DNA of 64,000 nt from Hippophae tibetana (taxonomy: Eukaryota > Streptophyta > Magnoliopsida > Rosales > Elaeagnaceae), in contig CM072810.1 of NCBI GenBank assembly GCA_037013495.1, forward strand, positions 21,707,343 to 21,771,342. Reading direction: 5' to 3'. Every line of letters begins with the position of its first letter. The stretch's first letter is position 1. The translations under genes were made by a program, and so were the position numbers. Under the pieces are notes generated by a model. The model was not told the origin of the DNA and did not search any database. It saw only the letters and a program-made list of their open reading frames with translations. Of this stretch, positions 1 to 9,240 are shown one piece after another.

Positions 1-1722
1 AAGATAACATTCTAAGTGACACACTTATAAACTCAAGAAGAGAAGGTAAGGATCATTGTAAAGCGATAGCCTTTAGGAGTGGTAAAACATTCGAGCAGGA
101 ACATAAGACTCAAAAGGATGAGGAGGAACATAAAGCTAAAAAGGATGAAGAGAAATAGGAAATTAACAAGGATGAGGAGGAACTAGTGGATAAATAAAGG
201 GAGCACTTGAAAGAAAATAATTCAGCCAAAGAAAAACAACTTCTACAAACCCACCATTCATTTTTCTCAAAGTCTGTAGAAGCAAAAGTTAGACACACAA
301 TTTTGAAATTTTTTAGAAATCTTCAAGAAGCTGTACATGAACGGATGTCATCTTATGCCAAATTCATAAAGGATCTACTGTCAAAGAAAAGATGGCTTCA
401 ATATCATTAAACAATAACCTTGATTGAAGGTTGTAGTGTAATCCTTGATAGAAAACTACCACAAAAGCAAAAAGATCTAGGTAGTTTTGACATCCCTTCC
501 ACTATTGGGAACATCCATTTGGGCTAGGCATTATGTGACTTGGGTTCCAGCATTAACCTCATGACATTATCAATTTTCAAGAGATTAGGGGTTGGTAATT
601 CCAAACCCATTTATATCACGTTGTAAATCACAGATAGGTCAATCAAAAGACCTCGGGGAGTGGTAGAAGATATGCTTATAAAAGTAGACAAATTCATCTT
701 TCTTGTAGATTTCATTTTGCTAGATATGGAGGAGGGCCGTAACATTCTTATCATACTTGGTCATCCATTCCTAGCAATTGGAAGAGCAATCATTGATGTA
801 CAAATATGTGAGCTTACAATAAGAGTGCAAGATGAATAAGTAACATTTAATGTGTTCAAAGAAATTAAATTTTCTGATGTTGATAATGCTAGTGATTACT
901 TTTGAATTTATGGTATTGATGAGCTAACTACTTTTGTGTTTTATGACATGTGCCCTAGGGATGGTTTAGCGTAAGTGCTTGTTAACTCTGAGAATACACA
1001 TGCTAATGAATACCATGTCACTCACTTAGGCACACATATTCACCGGTAGCTTAACAAAACTTGTTGAACCACCCCCGCTTAAAACTTTAACACATGATGC
1101 TATGAAAAATGACATAAAGTCACCAGAAAACAACTCAACCTATTTTAACTTTGAAAGTATGGAATCAAAGGTTGATACTATGAATTGTGTGAACTTTTTG
1201 AAGGACAGACCTCCCATATGTGTATTAAATGTGTTTGTGGAATGTCTTGAGACAAACTCATGGCTCAAACCATTTATTTAGGAGCCACCCAAATTAAAGC
1301 TTAAACCTTTACTATCTCATTTTTGTTATGTATTTTTGGGTGATAACGAGACACTTTTAGTCATAATATATGCTAATCTAAATATGAAGCAAGTAGAAGG
1401 ACTACTGAAGGTGATATGGAAATTCAAAAGATCTATAGGTTGATCTATTGCTGACATCAAGGGCATAAGCCCATCTATATGCATGCAAAAAATCTTGCTA
1501 GAGAATGGAACTAAACCTAACAGAGATGCACAATGCCGCTTGAACCCCATTATGAAAGAAGTGGTGAAGAAGGAACTTGTCAAGTGGCTAGACATGGGCA
1601 TCATTTAACCAATATCAAACAATGAATGGGTAAGCTCAATTGAATGTGTACTAAATAAATGAGGAATCACTATGGTAGAAAATGAGTTAAATGAGTTAAT
1701 ACCTAACTAGGGTTGTCATGGG
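1..1722 (+). pseudogene. Outer Athila gag C-terminal region, protease and RT N-terminus (decayed)
   Basis: The + strand encodes the gag-protease linker (around 10-100, ending near AIAFRSGKTFEQ), a lysine/glutamate-rich stretch (100-235), and SYAKFIKDLLSKKR near 350-400. An aspartic protease follows, with DLGSSINLM near 537-565 and ILGHPFLAIGRAIIDV near 753-800. DLG instead of DTG is the usual Athila active-site form. The RT N-terminus appears at about 1490-1720 (RLNPIMKEVVKKELVKWLD). In-frame stops occur near 157, 195, 408, 526, 838 and 1606, so no continuous polyprotein remains. The frame stops at 1724 where the CACTA element enters and resumes at 4744. Confidence 0.85.
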
Positions 1723-1737
1723 ATCACTACTACAATA

Positions 1738-1872
1738 TATACATATGGTCTCAGACCTATAGCCTCAGTTTTTTTAAAAACCGAGGTCATAGGGTTTTGA
1801 TCACGGTCTACTAAAAACCGAGGCTATAAAATATGTCTATGGTCTCGGTTTGTATTAATAACCGTGGCCATA
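1738..1872. repeat. Left subterminal repeats of the CACTA element
   Basis: Three degenerate copies of an inverted motif, roughly TATGGTCTCGGTTT then a short AT spacer then AACCGAGGTCATAG, lie just inside the left end. The same motif fills the right end. In CACTA elements such subterminal repeats usually bind the transposase-type protein; that role here is inferred from position. Confidence 0.8.
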
Positions 1873-2150
1873 AGTTATATCATTTTTTTATTTTTCTGTT
1901 TTTTTTCTTATATATATTCCTATTTTTTTTCCTTTCTCGGCATCTCTTTTTTTATTTTTTTATTTTTTCCTTTTCTCCTAGCTTTATTTTTTATATATCT
2001 ATCTCCCACGCCAGCTGCTTTATTAATTTTCTCTGTATATTCATTTTTCCAGAATATTCTCGCGTTCGATGGGTCGTCTTCTGGTATCTTCTTCTTCCTC
2101 TTCCCATATCGTGCCATCTTCAAGTCTCTTCTTCCTCTTCCCAGCTTTCT

Positions 2151-2650
2151 GGTTTGCTGGTTCGATGGTCGCTAGTCGGTGGTCACTGTTCGATGGTTCG
2201 TTGGTCGCTAGTTTAATGGGTCGTTGTTCGATGGTTCGCTGTTTGATGGGTCACTATCTGATGGTTCGATGGTTCGTTGTTTGATGGGTCTCTATTCACT
2301 GGTTCGATGGTTTGTTGGTTCGCTGGTTCGATGGTTTGTTGGTTCGTTGGTTCGATGGTTTGTTGGTTCGCTGGTTCGATGGTTTGTTGGTTCGATGGTT
2401 TGTTGGTTCGATGGTTTGTTGGTTTCCTGGTTCGATGGTCGCTAGTCGGTGGTCGGTGGTCGCTGTTTGATGGGTCTTTGTTCGATGGTTCGTTGGTCGT
2501 TGATTCGCTAGTCGCTGGTTCGATGGTTTGTTGGTTTGTTGGTTTGCTGGTTTGATGGTCGCTAGTCGGTGGTCGGTGGTCGCTGTTCGATGGGTCTTTG
2601 TTTGATGGTTCATTGGTCGTTGATTCGCTAGTCGCTGGTTCGCTATTTTG
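2151..2650. repeat. TG-rich minisatellite inside the CACTA element
   Basis: About 500 bp is built from GGTTCGATGGT, GGTTTGTT and GGTTCGCT modules. A higher-order copy of about 120 bp is repeated: GCTAGTCGGTGG recurs at 2441 and 2561. The + strand is nearly free of A, so long meaningless open frames appear on both strands; I do not regard them as genes. Confidence 0.85.
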
Positions 2651-2730
2651 CTGTAATTTCTTACCATTCTGTTTTTAATTACCTATAGAATATTGAAACC
2701 CTCGATATGTGTTTTACATGTTTGCAAGGT

Positions 2731-4035
2731 GGCTCCAATCCGAGGGGATAACAAGGTGTTTCATTACATAACACTTAGAAACAGATTCTTCTTGATTTAT
2801 AGTTCAGGGGTTGTATGTCAAAATAGTGATTATGAAACAGATGTCGTACGGTAGGGTGTGGTATGATTGAAATTGAATTTTCTCTTGATGTTTTTAATTT
2901 ATTATTCTTATCATTTTGGAAATATTTATTTGATGGGTTGAGTTCTGGAACATAATATTTTCTAGGTGCGTGTCACAAATTGAGGAAGATGTTGCAGAAC
3001 ATATGGGAGAAGTTTTAAAACGAGCTAAGGATGAGACTTTGGAAAGAGCATACAGGGTAAAGCATTGGTGTGGTAACCTTTTATTCTCACATAATTTTAC
3101 TTTACTGTGTCCTAATTCAAAGTATTATTCTTTGTATTTCCTGTACTTATGTGTTTTAGTTCTTGTAATCTTGTATGCAAATGAAACTCTACTCTACAAA
3201 GTGAAACCTACAGTATATCAATTGTTGTTGGCTGATCTGAGTTGGAATAACACCTAACTTGTTTTTTCAAGGAAGATGCTAATGACTTTCTAGTTCAACT
3301 ATGCAAATTATCATGCAGACTTTTGATGGTAACTTGTTACATATTAATGTTTATAACCATCCAATCGATGGTTCCTTTCTTGTTTGGCTTTGAAAGAGGT
3401 AGTTACTTGCTAAAATTTCCTAATTGGCCGTTTCCAAGGTGGTGATTAATATAACTTGTTAATACTTTCACATTTAGATGTATAGTGAAATAAGATTAAT
3501 ATAACAATATGCCAATATGCCAATATTCCACAAATCTCTCTGAATCTATTCCTAATTAAAGTCAATAATGACCCAAATAAGTAGAATCAATTTCTGACAA
3601 ATACTAGTTACATACACCAAAATTCAATAAAAAAACATTTCTTTACAATTTATGCTTGTGTTATTTGTCTAGTTGCTTCTTCTTTGTTGTTTGCTGTTGA
3701 GTGTGATCTCTCTGACAAAATATTGTTACTTGTTAAGCAATTCCCATGGTGTTGGTATGCTGCGCTAGCATTGGTGCGCTGCGCTGGTGTACTGCACTAG
3801 CGCTGGTGTGCTACGCTGGTGCATTGCACTGCGCTGGTAACCTTGAGGACATTTAATGTGTTTTTATAATTACAATTCATTTGATTATTATTCTTACTTA
3901 ATATTGCTGGTGATTCAGGTGATTCAGGTAGGAGACAAATATTTCAATTGACAAAAGATGCAATCGAATATACATTTGCAGAAGATGGAGTCAAGAAATA
4001 TTTGAGAGAGATTTTTCAATCAACTAAAAAGTAGT
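2731..4035 (+). pseudogene. Probable captured host-gene fragment (several exon-like pieces), identity unknown
   Basis: Open exon-like segments on the + strand are separated by AT-rich, intron-like DNA with fitting splice signals. Piece one (about 2731-2850) begins VAPIRGDNKVFHYITLRN after a CAAG acceptor. Piece two (about 2967-3057) encodes SQIEEDVAEHMGEVLKRAKD, preceded by TTTTCTAG and followed by CAGGGTAAAG. Piece three (about 3271-3330) follows TTTTTTCAAG. Piece four (about 3931-4035) encodes RRQIFQLTKDAIEYTFAEDG and ends in a stop after STKK. CACTA elements often capture gene pieces. I do not recognise the parent protein, and the exon limits are estimates. Confidence 0.5.
3755..3840. repeat. 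Short minisatellite (GCTGGTGTGCTGC modules)
   Basis: Roughly 85 bp made of repeated variants of GCGCTGGTGTGCTGCGCTAG inside an intron-like part of the CACTA cargo. It is locally GC-rich in AT-rich surroundings. Confidence 0.7.
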
Positions 4036-4230
4036 AATTATCATTATAATTGTTATTGAAGCATATTTATGTTTGTAATTAATAGTAAAAAATCAGTTTG
4101 TAATAGTTGGAGTCAAGAAAGATTTTAGAGAGATTTTTCAATCAACTAAAAAGTAGTAATTATCATTATAATTGTTATTGAAGCATATTTATGTTTGTAA
4201 TTAATAGTAAAAAATCAGTTTATAATAGTA
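3987..4230. repeat. 122-bp tandem duplication at the end of the cargo
   Basis: Segment 3987-4108 is repeated almost exactly at 4109-4230. The unit holds the last codons and stop of the terminal exon-like piece plus 3' AT-rich DNA. The second copy differs by a few bases near its start, so only the first keeps the reading frame cleanly. Confidence 0.9.
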
Positions 4231-4390
4231 AGTTTTTGTTATGTTTTAGTGTATAATAAACTCTCGAATGTAATTATATTTTTAATTTTAATATAATATA
4301 ATTTTTAATATTTTTTTTAATAATTTTATTGTAATTTATATTGATTTTTAATATTATAATTATTAATTATTTTTTTTAATTTATGTATAT

Positions 4391-4716
4391 GCTATGGCCA
4401 CGGTTATTAGAAAACCGAGGCTATAGGGGTACCTATGGCCTCGATTATTGGAAAAACCGAGGTTATAGATACACCTTATGGCCTCGGTTAGCAAATAACT
4501 GAGGCCATATATACACCTTATGGCCTCGGTTAACATATAACCGAGGCCATAGGTACACCTTATGGCCTCGGTTTTTTAATAACCGAGGTTATAGGTACAT
4601 CCTATGGTCTCGGTTAAAAAACCGAGGCAATAGATCATTACCTATGGTCTCTCTCTCTTAGGCCTCGGTTCTTATAACCGTGGCCATAGACCTATAGTCA
4701 CGGTTAAAAACCGAGG
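4391..4716. repeat. Right subterminal inverted-motif array of the CACTA element
   Basis: About seven copies of a self-complementary module, TATGGCCTCGGTT then 5-12 bases then AACCGAGGCCATA, are spaced by TACACC-like linkers. Each can fold as a hairpin. The left end has only about three, so the element is asymmetric. Confidence 0.9.
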
Positions 4717-4743
4717 CCATATGTAATATTTGTAGTAGTGGAT

Positions 4744-5750
4744 GGAGAGTATGTATGAATTTTTGCAAAGCAAATAAAGCTACAAGGAAGGATCATTTCC
4801 CTCTCCCATTCATGGATCAAATGCTTGATAAATTAACTAGGCATTATTTCTTTTTCCTTCTAGATGGATACTCCGATTATAACCAAATTTTCATGGCACC
4901 TGAAGACTAAGAAAAGACCACCTTCACATGTCCTTATGGAACTTTTCTTTTAGGAGAATGTAGTTTGGGTTATGCAATGCACTTATGACATTTCAACTCT
5001 GCATGATGGCTATTTTCTTAGACATGGTGGAGAAACATCTAGATATCTTCATGGATAATTTTTTGATTTTTGGAAACATATTTGATGAATGTCTACACTA
5101 TATGTCCCTAGTTCTACAAAGATGTGATGAAATGAATTTGGTTTTAAACTAGGAGAAGATTCATTTCATGGTACATGAAGGTATAATCATGGGCCACAAA
5201 ATCTCAACTAATGTTATTAAGGTGAATAGAGCTAAGATAGAAGTGATTAAGAAACTACCACCACTTATCAATGTACAAGGAGTAAGCAGTTTTCTTGGAC
5301 ATATGAGGTTTTACCGTAGATTCATAAAATATTTTTCCCAAGCCTCTAAACCATTATGAAATCTTTTGGAAAAATTCATGCCTTTCAAATTTGATGATAA
5401 ATTTTTAAAGACATTCCAAGTGCTTAAAGAAAAACTAGTGTTAGTACCAGTTATAGTCACACCAAATTGAAGCATGCTCTTTGAGTTGATATGTGACACA
5501 AGTGATTTTTCTATTGAATTTGTTCTTGGATAGTGAAGAGACAAAATGTTCCATGACATATATTATGCAAGCAAGGCATTAAAAACGGCTCAAATGAATT
5601 ATGCTACTATAGAGAAAGAGATCATTGCCATTGTGTATGCCTATGAGAAATTCAGATCTTATTTGGTTGGAACCAAAGTGATGTCTACATAGATCATTCT
5701 ACAATAATGTATTTCATGACAAATAAGGGTGCCAAACCAAGATTGATAAG
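4744..5750 (+). pseudogene. Outer Athila RT (rest) and RNase H, inactive
   Basis: RT resumes after the CACTA element with GWRVCMNF and the segment KATRKDHFPLPFMDQMLD (about 4770-4830). The catalytic motif reads FMDN instead of FMDD (5048-5059), so the second metal-binding aspartate is lost. The thumb/connection [17 protein letters not shown] lies at about 5293-5343. RNase H shows DTSDFS (about 5497), MNYATIEKE (about 5595) and [19 protein letters not shown] (about 5693-5748). Stops occur near 5150, 5357, 5467 and 5531, and the frame shifts between RT blocks. Confidence 0.85.
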
Positions 5751-7181
5751 ATGGGACTTGGAAATTGGTGATAAAAAAGAAACAGAATATCAGGTAGAAA
5801 ACCATCTTTCTAGACTAGAAAAGGAAGCAAAATTGGATGACAATATGGTGATTGGGGAATCCCTTTTCGATGAACTACTATTTTCAATAGCTCAAATAGA
5901 AATCCCATGGTATGCAGACATTACAAATTTCCTAGCTGCCAACATTCTTCCATCAGATCTCAAATGGAACAAAAGAAGAAACTCTTCCATGACATTAAAC
6001 AATATTTTTGGGATGACACCTTTATAAAGAATGCAGTGATGGTATTTTAGAAGGTGTGTCCCTTATGATGAAATTGGAAGTATTCTTTACCATTACCACA
6101 ACTTATACTATGAAGATCACTTTGGGAGCACAAAAAAAGAAACTAAGGTACTTCAATCTGGTTATTTTTGGCCCACACTATTTAAACATGCTTAAATTTA
6201 TGTAGAGACATGTGACATATGCCAAAGGATAGGTAATATTTCAAAAAGAGATGAGATGGCTTTAAATAGTATACTTCAAGTGAAATTGGTTGATGTTTGG
6301 GGCATTGACTTTATGGGACCATTCCTTTCATCCTTTGGTAACCAATATATATATGTAGGAGTGGATTATGTGTCGAAATGGATAGAAGCCATATCCAGTA
6401 ACAAATGTGGTGCCAAAGTTGTCATGAAATTTCTAAAGAAAAACATCTTCACTAGGTTTGGAACTCCTAGGATCATTATTAGTGATGAAGATAGTCACTT
6501 TTGCAATAAAGCATTTAAGTTATTATTGTCTAAGTATGGGATTAATATAAAGAGTCTACCCCTTACCATCCCCAAACAAGTGGGCAAGCGGAGGTATCCA
6601 ATGGAGAAGTGAAAAGAATTTTGGAGAAAGTTGTGAGCATTTCCAAGAAGGATTGGTCATCTAAGTTGGATGATACTTTATGGGCATAAAAAACTACATT
6701 TAAAACACCAATTAGTATCACCCCATATAAGCTATTTTATGGAAAAACATGTCACTTACTGCTAGAATTAGAACACAAAACGTATTGGGCACTAAAGGAG
6801 TTGAATATGTCCATAGATGCAGCTGGTGAGAAAATAATGCTACCAATAACTGAATTGGATGAACAACGGTGGTATGCTTATGAGAATTCCAAGATATCCA
6901 AAAAAGACAAAAAATGGCATGACAAGAAAATTGTGCACCATATCTTTGAATCGGTATAGAAAGTGTTATTGTACAACTCAAAACTCAAATTGTTTTCGTG
7001 CAAACTAAAGAGTAGATGGTCATGTCCATTCACCATCACTAAGGTGACTAACCATGAATCCATTGAATTAGAATACAAAAATAAAGAGCAATTTATTGTT
7101 AATGGATATAGAGTGAAGCACTATCATAGAGATCAATTATCAAATGAAACATCTGTGATAACTTTGGTAGATGCATCTTAG
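5751..7181 (+). pseudogene. Outer Athila integrase, frameshifted
   Basis: The zinc-binding end keeps [16 protein letters not shown] (about 6210-6255). The catalytic core has GIDFMGPF (about 6300; first Asp) and [10 protein letters not shown] (about 6475; second Asp). A frameshift near 6570-6590 precedes the third acidic residue, which survives in another frame as [10 protein letters not shown] (about 6585-6615). The C-terminal end, KLKLFSCKLKSRW to VITLVDAS, is open at 6963-7181. It would join element DNA to the host genome, but the frameshift and several stops make it non-functional. Confidence 0.85.
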
Positions 7182-7698
7182 AAATTGATATGCTCATCTA
7201 GTTAAGGACATTAAACGTGAAGTGGGTTGGGTGACAACCTAATGTTATTTTACTTATATTTTTATTTTTTTGTTTTGTAGGTGAATAAATATAGAGAGTA
7301 ATGATGCAACAAGATTGAGCATTTCAACTACAGATGTGGTGTGCCAAGGCTAATGGAGTTTTATTTCTTTTTACTATTTTCATATTTATATGTGCACATT
7401 GGGGACAATGTGCAAGGTAAGTTTGAGTGAAGGAACTTCATTCTTTACTTTAGTATTTAGTAAGCATTTTCAATTTTTAGCAAAATGTTTTAGGATGTTT
7501 TTAATCATGATTTGGACAAAAATCGATAAATACATGGAAACTAAATGTATGTATGTTTGATATAAAATGTATGAACCCAATGTTAAATTGGTTGTCCTCA
7601 CTAGGATAAGGAATATAGCATGCTCATTACGATACTTACATTAATAATGTAATATGCTTGCTAGTTTTGATTGATTGATTCAAATTTTAATGCATATG
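7182..7698 (+). other. Outer Athila post-pol 3' UTR, first part
   Basis: Non-coding DNA downstream of integrase. It holds two motifs seen in every Athila-like element here: a GACATTAAACGTG block followed by GGGTTGGGTGACAACC (about 7205-7240), and ACATTGGGGACAATGT (7395-7410), which is self-complementary at its ends. The region breaks at 7698 with the start of the inner element and continues at 19717. Confidence 0.7.
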
Positions 7699-9224
7699 TG
7701 ATCGCCACATACAAAGTGTGTTCAATGAATACACAAGTATACGTATTGTAACAAGTAATATAATGATTAGAAAAGATCGTTCCCATTGATCATTTTATTA
7801 AAAAGTAATTTTTAAAACTAAAAACAATAAAAGTCAAATTGTTTTTGGTGTTTTTATATTTTAAGGAAACAAAATTAAAATAACTAAAAGTAACTAGCAA
7901 CAATTAGTTAACTCATATTTGGTAACTAAGAAAATATATAAGAAAATATCTAGGAATACTTAATTCCTTCAATGTTCTAAACATACCAATCAATAAAATC
8001 CCCCCAATATAGTTATCAATTAATTACATGATCAATTGAATCTAACCTAGCATGTATTCCTCTCTCAAGTAAACTACACACCATATAGTAATTAATTTAA
8101 CCACACTCTCATGCCAATTAAATTGCATACTACTCATTAAGTTCATCAATTATGGATCACATATATAAGAATCATACATTTCTGCCTAGAAATTATGCAT
8201 GTTATTTAATCAAGACAAACAATTAAATAATTGCAAATCTATTTAATTTCCTTTATAAATAAATTGTTGTCTAAACAATTAATAACACACAAATCAAATT
8301 AAATAATATAATTAAATTAAAATTATAATTGGGATAAAATATTAGATCATCACATGGTAAAAATTGGGTTCATAAGATCCCTAGATTAATAAATTAACTA
8401 CACATAATTGTGTTCATAAAGCTCATATTTTTCATAAAGAAAAACCTAAAATTTGATAAAGAAAATAGTAGAAAAAGAAATACAATCAATATCATGAATT
8501 GTAGTATTAATCTCCACCAAAATTGTGTCCTCCCTTGAATTGTTTTTTCTATTTTTCTCTCTTGATAGCTCCAAAAATTGACCAAAATTATACTAATGGA
8601 GGCCACTTAGGGTTTATGGAGTGATTAAAGGCTTAAATATAGCTCAGGTGCGATTTGGATAGTCAGATTCGCTTCAAATCAAGGGTTATGATCAAAATAA
8701 GCAAAAATGACAGTGCCAACCAATCATATCTTGACATGTGTTAGGGGAAATTCACTGGGAAAATCAGAGAGTGACACGTGGTAGGGGAGATTGGTCAAAG
8801 TCAACACTTGCTGCTAGTGCCACTTGGTGCGACGCGATTTGTTGAAACAGATGGTGTGGCTCACAGGTGGAACGTCGTACTGACACGTGGTGCACATTTG
8901 TCCTCCTCCCATATGATTCCATGTCCCTGCTTATGTGGCGTCTGCGTGGATTTCCTAGTTAGCTCCTCTAGTTTGTGTGGCTTTTCTAGTCAACTCCTCT
9001 ACTTTGCGTGGCATGCCATGTGGTAGCTCCTAATTGTTCATGGGTTAAAAATTCATAAAAAATCCAAAAAATCTCAAAATATTTCAAAAATTATATTTTC
9101 ACCCATTTTCACTAAATAGTTTATATTTTAATATTTTGGGCCATAAAAATACTATTTATGGAATAAAACAAGTAAATATTAAGTGAAAACGCCCGCTAAT
9201 GACTCTACTTTCATAGAGTCATCA
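7699..9224 (-). repeat. 3' LTR of the inner Athila element
   Basis: 1526 bp, TG to CA on the minus strand, aligned end to end with 18216-19716 and, inverted, with 20719-22225. A TATA-like box on the minus strand lies near 8635-8642. ACGTGG motifs occur near 8775 and 8882. The terminus carries the hairpin GACTCTACTTTCATAGAGTC (9201-9220). Confidence 0.95.
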
Positions 9225-9240
9225 CACTCCCAAACTTAAC
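9225..9240 (-). promoter_or_regulatory. Polypurine tract of the inner Athila element
   Basis: On the minus strand AAGTTTGGGAGTG directly abuts the 3' LTR. It matches AACTTGGGGATG before the outer element's 3' LTR. In retroelements this tract primes plus-strand DNA synthesis. Confidence 0.85.

Larger units (their letters stand above)
1725..4740. mobile_element. Non-autonomous CACTA (En/Spm-type) DNA transposon, 3016 bp, with exon-like cargo
   Basis: The left end reads CACTACTACAA and the right end TTGTAGTAGTG, perfect inverted ends of the CACTA superfamily. A 3-bp duplication GAT occurs at 1722-1724 and 4741-4743, the TSD length expected for CACTA. Removing the element and one GAT rejoins the RT reading GWRVCMNF of the outer Athila, so the insertion is later than that element. 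Both ends carry subterminal copies of an inverted motif (see 1738-1872 and 4391-4716). No transposase is visible, so it is non-autonomous. The middle holds a TG-rich minisatellite and exon-like pieces. Confidence 0.95.

Noticed and set aside
1326..1604. Minus-strand 92-codon frame
   Set aside because: Shadow of the + strand RT N-terminal segment, whose translation matches Athila pol.
2069..2667. Repeat-protein-like frames (VRWFVGS; NQRTNKPS)
   Set aside because: Direct products of the TG-rich minisatellite, readable on both strands in several frames.
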